This document shows, piece by piece, positions 1 through 7,001 of a stretch of 11,268 nt of DNA. Under the pieces are notes generated by a model. That model saw only the letters and a program-made list of their open reading frames with translations, was not told the DNA's origin and searched no databases. This stretch comes from Acidobacteriota bacterium (GTDB lineage: Bacteria > Acidobacteriota > Terriglobia > Acidiferrales > UBA7541), in NCBI GenBank assembly GCA_003153585.1, contig PLZZ01000027.1, forward strand, positions 1 through 11,268, written 5' to 3'. Position 1 is the first letter of the stretch. Each line of letters begins with the position of its first letter. Both the position numbers and the translations under genes were made by a program.

Positions 1-414
1 GCTGCTCAGTTGAGTGGCCTTGAAAGAGTTTTGAAGGCCGGCTGTAACCTTGGCCTCGATAATTTTGACGGCCGCGCTGACATCGCAGTCTCCGAACTCA
101 GTGAAAATCACCCCAAAAACAGAGTTCGCCTCAAACCATCCGGCCAAGTCAGTCTCGCGAATCGATGCACATAGAACGACTGCAATCTGTTCCAAAAGAG
201 CGTCCGTTTTCTTATTCTTCAACCCGCCGTCGATCAACATCAAAACCAAATGCTTTCGTGAACGCTCCGACCTCTTTCTTTCTCGGGCCAGCATCCGGCG
301 AAACTGTTCTTCCGAAAGAAAGCCCGCCATCGAGCTGGCGGAATTCCCATTGGTTCCGACTGGCTTCCTCAACTGTTCAACAATTCGTGGTTTTGTTGTG
401 GACACTCGACTCAC
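1..414 (-). CDS. Degenerate GGDEF-like domain protein of EPS locus (partial, 3' end outside window)
   Basis: The reading frame stays open from a GTG at 414-412 to the window edge, giving 138 residues of an unfinished protein. The GTG is preceded by an AAAAAGG ribosome-binding sequence at about five bases, and the first ATG is at 330-328. Residues near 34-45 read EEQFRRMLARERKRSERS, a basic helix, followed by HLVLMLIDGG and later IRETDLAGWFEANSVFGVIF. That order matches a GGDEF fold (the 'lvLlDiD..fK' strand, then 'iRetD..aRyGGDEFavll'), but the GGDEF signature is replaced by roughly EANSV, so diguanylate cyclase activity is unlikely. From memory, proteins of this type in acidobacterial EPS loci sit beside or are fused to an undecaprenyl-phosphate sugar transferase; whether that holds here lies outside the window. 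It starts 58 bases after the antiterminator gene and is probably co-transcribed with it. Confidence 0.62.
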   Translation of the reverse strand, partial: MSRVSTTKPRIVEQLRKPVGTNGNSASSMAGFLSEEQFRRMLARERKRSERSRKHLVLMLIDGGLKNKKTDALLEQIAVVLCASIRETDLAGWFEANSVFGVIFTEFGDCDVSAAVKIIEAKVTAGLQNSFKATQLSS

Positions 415-472
415 TTGGCCTTTTTGCTGGATCGTTCTCCGAAATTCACTTCAGCGTTACCTAAGTCCGCAT

Positions 473-1126
473 TTACACGACAATCTGAGCGGGCTTACAC
501 ATCACTAACGTTTTTTCCATTCGTGATTGCCGTGACAATGACGTCGCGGCGACGAACGCACAATCGATTTCCACCGATACCGAACGCTGGAGCAGCGTGA
601 TGGAAAGCACCAGCCGATGACTGCCCTTGAAATCCATTAGGATCCCTTCAATACCACACAAAGAACCCGACTCGATGCGTACTCTCTCGCCTACTTGCAA
701 AAATGGCCACGGCTGGTTCGGAAGACCCGTGCCTGCCAATGTCTGGATGGCGCTGATCTCCGATTCATCAACCGCAACGGGCACCCGGTTCACGCCGACT
801 ATTTGCATTACACCCGGGGTCTTCATGATGGGCAGGCGATCTTGGGCATCGAAACGGCAAAATAAATAGCCGGGAAATAATGGCGTTTGCACTTCCTTGA
901 TCCGGTCGGACCAGCGTTTCCTGCACTTGTAAAGCGGGAGAAACGACTCGTAGCCTTGCCCCAGGAGGTAGTTCGCAACGCCTGCCTCATGGCGCGTTCG
1001 AACCTGCAAGGCGAACCATGGGTGCTGAGACACACCCGTTTGTCTGGTTGCCTCCGCGTCGCATCCGGTTGTGAGAATTGCTCTCATATTTGTACACTCT
1101 GGTTGGGCTACCGCCATGCGAGTCAC
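473..1126 (-). CDS. NusG paralogue, UpxY/RfaH-like transcription antiterminator
   Basis: A 217-residue protein with the NusG two-domain plan. Residues 36-135 are an NGN domain (WFALQVRTRHE at 37-47, then PLFPGYLFCRFD at 82-93 and TPGVMQIVG at 103-111). Residues about 144-188 are a KOW domain (VGERVRIESGSLCGIEGIL). Specialised NusG paralogues bind RNA polymerase to suppress pausing and termination in long surface-polysaccharide operons; UpxY and RfaH are the named examples. Location at the head of a polysaccharide transcription unit fits that role. The start is GTG at 1126, chosen because GAGGGG lies six bases upstream; ATGs at 1117 and 1087 are alternatives. A 35-residue N-terminal extension and a tail of about 25 residues after the KOW domain are unusual. 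A general housekeeping NusG is unlikely given context and the RKRWSDRIKEV segment typical of UpxY-like proteins. Confidence 0.88.
   Translation of the reverse strand: MTRMAVAQPECTNMRAILTTGCDAEATRQTGVSQHPWFALQVRTRHEAGVANYLLGQGYESFLPLYKCRKRWSDRIKEVQTPLFPGYLFCRFDAQDRLPIMKTPGVMQIVGVNRVPVAVDESEISAIQTLAGTGLPNQPWPFLQVGERVRIESGSLCGIEGILMDFKGSHRLVLSITLLQRSVSVEIDCAFVAATSLSRQSRMEKTLVMCKPAQIVV
1107..1115 (-). promoter_or_regulatory. ops-like element GGCGGTAGC at the start of the NusG paralogue gene
   Basis: The minus strand reads GGCGGTAGC here, identical to the first nine bases of the E. coli ops element recognised by RfaH (GGCGGTAGCGTG). It contains CGGTAG, the hexamer that forms the recognised hairpin in ops. 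It overlaps codons 4-7 of the antiterminator gene, about 25 bases after the predicted transcription start. The downstream pause bases differ (CCA rather than GTG), so a coincidence with coding sequence is quite possible. Confidence 0.3.
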
Positions 1127-1149
1127 AATCGACCCCTCAACTAGATGTT

Positions 1150-1165
1150 TGCACGACGGATGCCA
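1150..1165 (-). promoter_or_regulatory. Sigma-54-type promoter (-24/-12) before the antiterminator gene
   Basis: The minus strand reads TGGCATCCGTCGTGCA. Compared with the sigma-54 consensus TGGCACGNNNNTTGCA, it has the invariant GG and GC with the required ten-base spacing and matches most other positions; the mismatches are at the seventh and twelfth bases. A start about 12 bases downstream would fall near 1139, leaving a leader of about 13 bases that contains the GAGGGG ribosome-binding site before the GTG at 1126. That fit of promoter, ribosome-binding site and start codon supports the call. Confidence 0.55.
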
Positions 1166-1261
1166 CTAACAAACGCTAGTCGTTCTTTTTGGTAAACCTA
1201 TGAAACTTAATGCCTTAATTGTGAAAATTCTCGGGTACTTTGTCGCCCTCTGGACAGCTAT

Positions 1262-1283
1262 GTTACAACTTTATGAACATTGC
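1262..1283 (-). promoter_or_regulatory. Candidate upstream activator element (copy 1)
   Basis: The minus strand reads GCAATGTTCATAAAGTTGTAAC. A similar sequence lies at 8104-8124 upstream of the other sigma-54-like promoter; with a two-base gap the shared pattern is AATGNNCAYAAA, then TGTAAC. It is about 97 bases upstream of the -24 element at 1165, a normal distance for an enhancer-binding-protein site. The protein that would bind is unknown. Confidence 0.25.
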
Positions 1284-1455
1284 TATCCCAGAGTTCCACT
1301 TGTTTTCCCGACACCCAACCTACTCTCAACAAAGGACATGGAGCCAATTCCCAAGGCAACCAACATTCGGGTCACACGTAGCCGAAACGCTCCCTTTGTG
1401 GCAGGGGGCCTTCTGGCAGCATTCGGCAGGCCAAACGGTACTCTCAGGACCGACA

Positions 1456-2379
1456 TTATTTGGCTTCCTCTTGTCCATACCCGTATCCTGCATGATAGTA
1501 AGATCCATAACCCTGCGACTGCTCCACGGCATTTAACACCACGCCGACCACGTTTCTTCCCTGCAATTCTTGACAGGCACGTTCAGCCGTCAGGGTCGGG
1601 GTCGAAGCGGCACGCACCACCAGAATCACACCATCAACATGGTCGGCCAGTAGGCTTGCATCTGCCACAGGAAGTAACGGCGGCGAGTCCAAGATGACCC
1701 AATCAAATATCGGCGCGACCCGTTCCAACAAAGTCTTAAGGCGCCCGTTCAACAGCAGTTCACTTGGGTTGGCCACTTCTTTCCCGCCAGGAATGAAACA
1801 CAGGTTGCCATCCTGACCGTGTTGAATAACCGATACTTCATCCGCCTCTCCGAGCAAATAATCCGTCAATCCCGGAGAAGGCGGTGCGCCGAGCGGGACG
1901 TGGAGACGCGAACACCGCAGGTCCGCATCAATAATCAGACATCGCCGATCGGGCTGGCGAACGATGGCTTGGGCCAGATTATTGGTTACGAACGTTTTGC
2001 CTTCCGCCGGTATCGAACTGGCAATCAGGAGAGTGCGAAGCTGTTGGCTGCCGCGCAATTGGTAAAGTCGGGATCGCAAAGTGCGAAACTGTTCCGCCGC
2101 GTTGGCGCTTAAAGCGGGATTAGAGAAAATGTTTACATTGGGATCTGGATGCCAGTGAGGATGTGCGCACTGTTGGCACAGATCTTCAAACCGTCTTAGA
2201 TTCCCGGATTGGGGAGCGACCGCGGCATGTTTGAAAATACTTGGCGCATCATCCGATACTTCATGCGCACGCGGGATAACCTCTGTCGCCGTACTTGGCA
2301 GAGACGTAGGGTTACCGACCGGCTGAACCGCAGCCCGCTCTTGTTCGGCCTTTTTTAACGCTTCGTGAATGCGACTCAT
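1456..2379 (-). CDS. CpsD/CapB-type tyrosine kinase (BY-kinase) of EPS synthesis
   Basis: A 307-residue cytoplasmic kinase partnering with the chain-length protein to control polymer length by cycles of tyrosine phosphorylation. The N-terminus MSRIHEALKKAEQER is the usual start of this family in Gram-negative EPS loci. AEQFRTLRSRL (95-105) precedes the P-loop SSIPAEGKT (121-129), Walker A' LIIDAD (148-153) and Walker B VILDS (228-232). The tail has five tyrosines (Y291, Y294, Y295, Y299, Y301) in a Gly/Tyr cluster, the expected autophosphorylation site. The kinase is separate from the Wzz-like protein, as in CpsC/CpsD and exosortase-type loci. Oddly, residues 68-77 read CQQCAHPHWH, a possible metal-binding patch between the N-terminal helix and the kinase domain. 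The start overlaps the ATPase stop in ATGA (2376-2379), implying translational coupling. Confidence 0.93.
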   Translation of the reverse strand: MSRIHEALKKAEQERAAVQPVGNPTSLPSTATEVIPRAHEVSDDAPSIFKHAAVAPQSGNLRRFEDLCQQCAHPHWHPDPNVNIFSNPALSANAAEQFRTLRSRLYQLRGSQQLRTLLIASSIPAEGKTFVTNNLAQAIVRQPDRRCLIIDADLRCSRLHVPLGAPPSPGLTDYLLGEADEVSVIQHGQDGNLCFIPGGKEVANPSELLLNGRLKTLLERVAPIFDWVILDSPPLLPVADASLLADHVDGVILVVRAASTPTLTAERACQELQGRNVVGVVLNAVEQSQGYGSYYHAGYGYGQEEAK

Positions 2380-3332
2380 GGTTTCCTTTCGCGCATCGTC
2401 ACCGGCATAATATTCGCCTCGCGCAAACGACTGAGCAGTTCATCTAAATTCTGTAGCAACGCCTGGGCGTCTACAGCTTGTTTATTGCCATTTGAAACTC
2501 CTGCAGGAAGGACCGGTTCGATCTCATCGAGCTGGAATTCCCGCGCTACCTCTTCCACCAAATGGGCAGGAACAGGCCGCAAATGGTCCACGTACGCATT
2601 GATCAAGGAATGTTCGCAAAGTAGGTTGACCACTCGAGGAATTCCTCGCGAATATAAGTGCACGGTTTGAATAGCTTCCTTCGAAAATATCGGCTCCCCA
2701 TTTGCGCCGGCGATACGCAGACGTTCAGCGATGTACCCAAAGGTCTCCTCCAAGGTTAATGCCCCGGTGCGACACCTCAAAGTAATGCGCTGCCGCAGCT
2801 GCCGCAATTGCGGCAACTTCAGCTTTTCTTCCAGCTCCGGCTGGCCTGTCAGCACTATCTGGAGCAGTTTTTCCGTCGAGGTTTCGAGATTGGTCAGCAG
2901 GCGAATTTCCTCAAGCACCTGCAGCGACAAGTTCTGGGCCTCATCTACAATCAGAACGGCCGTCTCGCCTGCCCGATACCGATCCAGTAACCACGCATTG
3001 AGCTTGAGTAACACCTGGCTCTTGTGCCGCGTCTCGCACGGAATCTCGAAGTCAGCCATCATGAAATCAAAAAGCTGGCTGACATTAACTTGTGAATTGA
3101 AGACGAACGCCGTCGCCACCCGCTGCCCGTGTAACCAATCAAGCAAGCGGTTCAGCAGGGTTGTCTTTCCGGTGCCAACCTCTCCCGTAAGCAGAATGAA
3201 GCCTTTGCGATTCTGGATGCCGTACGTCAAGCCGGCTAGCGCCTCCTGAATTTGTTTCGTCAGGAAGAGATAACGCGGGTCCGGGTTAACATTGAACGGG
3301 CTTTCGCGAAGCCCAAAAAATTTCTGGTACAT
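2376..3332 (-). CDS. ExeA/GspA-like AAA ATPase of exosortase-type EPS loci
   Basis: A 318-residue AAA ATPase. The N-terminus MYQKFFGLRESPFNVNPDPR is diagnostic of the ExeA-like family, including the 'putative secretion ATPase, PEP-CTERM locus' subfamily. Walker A is GEVGTGKT (50-57), Walker B is VLIVDE (126-131) followed by AQNL, and VLTGQPELEEKL (160-171) plus LRQRITLRC (179-187) are the conserved sensor and arginine regions. It has no transmembrane segment and no C-terminal peptidoglycan-binding domain as in ExeA, so it presumably acts in the cytoplasm. Its exact role is not established; in exosortase-associated EPS loci it regularly sits beside the chain-length protein and kinase, as here. 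It starts five bases after the chain-length stop, with GAGGG about ten bases upstream, and overlaps the kinase gene by four bases. Confidence 0.92.
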   Translation of the reverse strand: MYQKFFGLRESPFNVNPDPRYLFLTKQIQEALAGLTYGIQNRKGFILLTGEVGTGKTTLLNRLLDWLHGQRVATAFVFNSQVNVSQLFDFMMADFEIPCETRHKSQVLLKLNAWLLDRYRAGETAVLIVDEAQNLSLQVLEEIRLLTNLETSTEKLLQIVLTGQPELEEKLKLPQLRQLRQRITLRCRTGALTLEETFGYIAERLRIAGANGEPIFSKEAIQTVHLYSRGIPRVVNLLCEHSLINAYVDHLRPVPAHLVEEVAREFQLDEIEPVLPAGVSNGNKQAVDAQALLQNLDELLSRLREANIMPVTMRERKP

Positions 3333-3337
3333 TTAAG

Positions 3338-4855
3338 TTAGGCCCTCGCTCCGACTTCTACGGAAGCATTGCCCGGTTTCTGGATGCCCGGCTGCTTGGA
3401 CTTCGTGGCCAGCAATTGTTCAATCGAGGGAACCATCGCGAGCACAGGCAGTCGTAAAGCAAATTCGACGTCTCTCTCAGTTCTAAATGACGTATCTCGA
3501 GACTCCAGAAGGAACGCAATGCCGATTCCCAAGGCTAGGCCGCCGGCCAATCCCCCAAGTGCGAAAGCCGGACGGTTTGGAAACGAAGGCTGATCTGGCA
3601 AATTGGCGGGATCGAGGATTTTAAACTGTTCGCCTTCTTGTTGACGCTCAAGGTCAGTCGCCATTGCGGATTGGTCCCGCTTCTTCAATAGATCGTTATA
3701 GAAATCGAGCGCCGTCTGGTAATCACGTGTCAGCTCTTTGTATTGCTGTTCCACCGCGGGACTCGATTGCACGCGGTCTTGATAAACTTTAATCGCCTGC
3801 TGAATCTTCCCTTGTTCTCGGGTTTTCTCGGCGATCACTTGATCTGTAGTGTGAACTTCTGCGCGTAGTTGCGCGATTTGAGCCGGTTCCGATGCCGCTT
3901 TTGACGGTTTATCATCGTTAGCTTTGGGAGTATCATTATCGCCAATCTTTTTTTGCAGCGCAGCGATCGCATTCTTGGTTTTCACCACATCCGGATAGTC
4001 GTCCGTATATCGCGCTTGAAGATTTGCCAGCTGCGTTTGCAAGGCGGTCAGCTGCGTATCCATTGTTTGGGGACTGCTGCCGCTCTGTGCCGCTTGCCAG
4101 GCACCCACTTGTTGCGCCAGCATGGACTCTGCAAAGCTTTTGTCCTGTTGCGCGCGCGCTAACGCCTGTGTCGCGGCATCAAGTTGTGAAGTCAATCCCA
4201 TTAATAAATTCAGGTTTCCTTGCTCTTCATCCGGGAGTGATCCGATGTAGCGGCTTTTGAATGCCGCCAGTTTCGAATCCTGTTCATCGAGTTTTGCCTT
4301 CGCATCGACAAGTTGTTGGGCCAAAAATTGAGTGGTATCTTCGGAGCGCTGCTGCCGAAGGCGAATGCTCTCTTCGATGAACATGTGTGTTACGGCCGAA
4401 CAAACTTCCTGAGCTGTTTGGGGGTTGTCCAGAGTCACGATGATATGAAAACCCGGCAACTCCTGTGCCCGTGTTTCAGCCATCGGCTGGATGGGAGTTA
4501 TCTCAATATCCTTTTGAAGCCGCGCTACGAGCGCGTCCGGTGGTACCCGGTTCACATCTCCCGAGTACAATCCATATTGATGGATGATGGGCTCGAGCCG
4601 CGTCCTGCTTAGGATTTCCTCCTGCATGCTCGCCAGTCGTGCATTGATTTCCGTCGTAATCACCGGCTTCACAAAGTCTGTTGGTACAGTGGGTGGCTCG
4701 ATGAGCACGAGGGTTTGCGACTTGTAGCGATTCGGAAGTACCCGCGAGACGCCGTAAGCCAGCGGTGCGCCGACTACGGCGAGAACGGTTATCAGCACCC
4801 ACCGGCGTCGTAAGATTGCGATGTAATCTGCTTGAGTTAATTCTCGCTGAGTCAT
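3338..4855 (-). CDS. Wzz-type polysaccharide chain-length determinant / co-polymerase
   Basis: A 505-residue inner-membrane protein that sets polymer length and couples polymerisation to export. A Wzz N-terminal domain opens it, with transmembrane helix 1 at about 19-39 (RRWVLITVLAVVGAPLAYG). A long periplasmic stretch rich in Gln, Ala and charged residues looks coiled-coil. The GNVR region near 364-430 ends in the Pro-rich LPDQPSFPNRPA, and transmembrane helix 2 is at about 431-451. After helix 2 only about 53 residues remain, with no P-loop, so the kinase is the separate downstream protein. It matches the plan of the exosortase-system chain-length family. The ATG at 4855 has GAGG five bases upstream; the overlapping ATG at 4860 hits a stop at once. 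The gene begins 35 bases after the beta-barrel stop. Confidence 0.93.
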   Translation of the reverse strand: MTQRELTQADYIAILRRRWVLITVLAVVGAPLAYGVSRVLPNRYKSQTLVLIEPPTVPTDFVKPVITTEINARLASMQEEILSRTRLEPIIHQYGLYSGDVNRVPPDALVARLQKDIEITPIQPMAETRAQELPGFHIIVTLDNPQTAQEVCSAVTHMFIEESIRLRQQRSEDTTQFLAQQLVDAKAKLDEQDSKLAAFKSRYIGSLPDEEQGNLNLLMGLTSQLDAATQALARAQQDKSFAESMLAQQVGAWQAAQSGSSPQTMDTQLTALQTQLANLQARYTDDYPDVVKTKNAIAALQKKIGDNDTPKANDDKPSKAASEPAQIAQLRAEVHTTDQVIAEKTREQGKIQQAIKVYQDRVQSSPAVEQQYKELTRDYQTALDFYNDLLKKRDQSAMATDLERQQEGEQFKILDPANLPDQPSFPNRPAFALGGLAGGLALGIGIAFLLESRDTSFRTERDVEFALRLPVLAMVPSIEQLLATKSKQPGIQKPGNASVEVGARA

Positions 4856-4890
4856 TCCATCCTCTTTTTCTAGTTCTCGATTTGATCTTG

Positions 4891-6339
4891 CTACTCAATC
4901 GGGATTGGTTGTTTACGCCAGCCCACACCAAACGTGATTAGATTACGAACATAGCTTGATCCGCATCCGCTTCCGGTGCAGAACGACGCATTCGAGTTTT
5001 GATACTGCAATTGGTAGCCCAAGTTCAGGTTCAGGGAACGTCCCCACAAACGGGTATAATTCAACCCGGTAAACCAGTAATCGAAAGGTTGATTTGAAAA
5101 TTGGATCTGCGGTAATCCACTAACAGCAACTTCCGTGTTTCGAGAGTATCCGACGTTCCAGCTACCGCTAGAAACTCGCGATAATTGCCGTGCAGCGGAG
5201 CCCGTCACCGTGTCAGCAAGTGAGCCGACAAACACCCCGGATCCGCCGGAGACACCATGGCTGTAGCTAGCCGATAATGCGATGCGTTCCATTTGATATT
5301 GCACCGATGTTGAGAGAAACCAATACAGGTCGTTCGTGGAACCTCCCGAAGGTAAGCCGATGGTGCCAACGCCCGTCCCGGGGATGATAGGCGTATTGAT
5401 GAATGTAAATTCTGGCCCGGCTCCTATGCGGAATGCCAAGCGTCCCGTAACCTTCCTGCCGTAAGAAAATAGCAAGGTGTTCGTGTTGATCGATTCATCG
5501 AAGTTGTCATAGCGAAATCCACCAAATACATAGGAAATTCCAAGAGTATCCTTGCGAGTTATTTGGTAGTTGTATCCCGCTTGTGCAATTACGTCGCCGT
5601 AATTTAGCAGATCTCCATTAAAAGACTGCAAAAGAGAATAGCCACCAACGAACGTGAGGGATGAGCGCGGTGTAAGATATATGTCGACCTCGCCGAGAGA
5701 GGTATTGAGGAAGCGTTGGCCTTCGCCTGTGATAATTGTCTGGCCGGGAACAATCCCTCCCAGCCCCGGGGACCCGCTGGGCAGAGATATGCCGGGAAAT
5801 CCACCTGATCCGAAACCACTTTCAGGAGTGTAAGCCGCTTGCTCTATAAGCGTGAATGCCCAACGCCGAAAGGTGAATTTGTCCACAAAATTTAATTCCT
5901 GAATAATTCCGTTGCTAGAACTCCCATCGTTTGAAAAAACGCCGCCCCCGACATAGCCCAATGTCATGTCGGACCTGCCCGACAGCCAGCGCAGATCGAC
6001 CCCTCCGGTCAGAGAAGTCCAAGTGGTCAATCCGCTATCCGCTCCTCCAACGGGAGGCTCCGAATCCAGTGTGACCGCTAGATCGACGTGCGGAGTCCAA
6101 TAGCTATGGTTCGTCGAAGGTACACCGATGGACGGGTCCTGGGCCCCAGTTAGTGCGCTCTTATCAGGCGTAAGCTGGGCCGGAGGAGCGTTCTGATCGG
6201 TACTGTCGGCTTGCGAGGCCAGCGGAGAATGATAGGCAGGGATGGGCTGGTCCTGGGTCTGCTGCTGAGCCTGGGCGGCAGACGCACCCAGTGCAACAAC
6301 ACAGAGAACAATCCCGAAGAGGTAGGCTGATTTACGCAT
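4891..6339 (-). CDS. Outer-membrane beta-barrel protein of EPS export locus
   Basis: A 482-residue secreted protein. Residues 1-24 are a Sec signal peptide ending in AQA. A Gln/Pro-rich stretch follows, then from about residue 85 alternating hydrophobic/polar segments with Gly/Ser/Asn-rich loops, characteristic of transmembrane beta strands (for example TFVGGYSLLQSF, LNLGYQLQYQ, LITFGVGW near the end). It resembles the outer-membrane proteins found between the export and chain-length genes in exosortase-type EPS loci. The only cysteines in the mature protein are C454 and C459, in a likely loop before the last strand, where they could form a disulfide. It starts eight bases after the export-protein stop. 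I infer it forms the outer-membrane pore used by the neighbouring short Wza-like protein; a purely structural or assembly role remains possible. Confidence 0.8.
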   Translation of the reverse strand: MRKSAYLFGIVLCVVALGASAAQAQQQTQDQPIPAYHSPLASQADSTDQNAPPAQLTPDKSALTGAQDPSIGVPSTNHSYWTPHVDLAVTLDSEPPVGGADSGLTTWTSLTGGVDLRWLSGRSDMTLGYVGGGVFSNDGSSSNGIIQELNFVDKFTFRRWAFTLIEQAAYTPESGFGSGGFPGISLPSGSPGLGGIVPGQTIITGEGQRFLNTSLGEVDIYLTPRSSLTFVGGYSLLQSFNGDLLNYGDVIAQAGYNYQITRKDTLGISYVFGGFRYDNFDESINTNTLLFSYGRKVTGRLAFRIGAGPEFTFINTPIIPGTGVGTIGLPSGGSTNDLYWFLSTSVQYQMERIALSASYSHGVSGGSGVFVGSLADTVTGSAARQLSRVSSGSWNVGYSRNTEVAVSGLPQIQFSNQPFDYWFTGLNYTRLWGRSLNLNLGYQLQYQNSNASFCTGSGCGSSYVRNLITFGVGWRKQPIPIE

Positions 6340-6347
6340 GAGGTCTT

Positions 6348-6983
6348 CTAGGGCACCACGATCGTGTCCCCGGCCTTTAACGAAATGTTTTGCTCCGGGC
6401 GCTTTCCGCTAATTACGTCCTTGTAATTAACTGGATACTTCTGTTGCTTTCCATCTTCCATCCTTAGGACATAAATACTCTTCGTCTTCGCGAATTGTGT
6501 GAATCCCCCCGCGCTGGAAAGGCCCTGTAGCACGTTCATCCCGGGCAACATGGGAAAAGCGCCGGGGCGTGTCACTTCACCGAGAATATAAACGCGCTGG
6601 CTGTTAATCGTAGTGACGATCACGGTAACTTGCGGATCGGTCACAAATTTCTTCAGGCTCGTGGTGATTTGCGCCGCCAGTTGCGACGGTGTCATGCCCG
6701 CAGCTTGAACGTCGTTCAATAGCGGAAGCGAAATCCTCCCATCGGGACGCACCGGCACGACACGGGAAACTTCAGGCTCTTTCCACACGCTGATGTCCAG
6801 CACGTCCTGCGCCCCAATGATGTAGTTCGGGTCCTGTGTAGCGACCTTCTGAGTTGCTGAACTCGGGTCCGCACTGGCAGACTGAGCTGCCTGCCGTGCA
6901 TTGTTTGCGGCTTGCCCCGCTCGCGCGGGAATTACAACCGCGATCAGCGAAAGAATCATCCACACCTGCAATCGTCTCAACAT
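6348..6983 (-). CDS. Short Wza-like (OPX) polysaccharide export protein
   Basis: A 211-residue periplasmic protein. A signal peptide covers about residues 1-22 or 1-25 (IPARAGQA). The polysaccharide export (PES) domain spans about 52-125, with YIIGAQDVLDISVWKEPEVS and VRPDGRISLPLL. One SLBB domain follows from about 128 (VYILGEVTRPGAFPM), and the chain stops at 211. E. coli Wza has about 380 residues, more SLBB-type domains and a C-terminal helix that crosses the outer membrane. This protein has no such helix and no cysteine anywhere, so it is not a lipoprotein. It probably cannot cross the outer membrane alone and may depend on the beta-barrel protein encoded next. The ATG at 6983 has AGGAG six bases upstream and lies 18 bases after the regulator stop. 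Confidence 0.92.
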   Translation of the reverse strand: MLRRLQVWMILSLIAVVIPARAGQAANNARQAAQSASADPSSATQKVATQDPNYIIGAQDVLDISVWKEPEVSRVVPVRPDGRISLPLLNDVQAAGMTPSQLAAQITTSLKKFVTDPQVTVIVTTINSQRVYILGEVTRPGAFPMLPGMNVLQGLSSAGGFTQFAKTKSIYVLRMEDGKQQKYPVNYKDVISGKRPEQNISLKAGDTIVVP

Positions 6984-7001
6984 CTCGCTCTCCTACGTCG
7001 G

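Larger units (their letters stand above)
1127..1455. other. Intergenic region between kinase and antiterminator genes
   Basis: This 329-base stretch separates the kinase stop codon from the antiterminator start. It holds a sigma-54-like promoter (1150-1165) and a sequence at 1262-1283 that resembles one upstream of the other sigma-54-like promoter. I see no convincing intrinsic terminator for the kinase transcript: the only stem noted, GGCCT/AGGCC with a long loop near 1415-1435, has no T tract. Short plus- and minus-strand frames across it show no recognisable protein. Confidence 0.6.

Noticed and set aside
50..600. Plus-strand open frames at 50-508, 165-464 and 415-600
   Set aside because: They lie opposite the GGDEF-like partial gene and the end of the antiterminator gene; their translations show no family features.
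1326..1532. 68-codon minus-strand frame after the kinase stop
   Set aside because: Overlaps the kinase gene in another frame, with no ribosome-binding site or family resemblance.
1200..1697. 165-codon plus-strand frame across the kinase 3' end and the gap
   Set aside because: Runs opposite the well-supported kinase gene for much of its length and shows no domain; it is a shadow frame.
5162..5167. Further CGGTAG hexamer on the minus strand inside the beta-barrel gene
   Set aside because: Lies deep in a coding region with no leader context; likely chance, and noted as a caution against over-reading the ops-like motifs.
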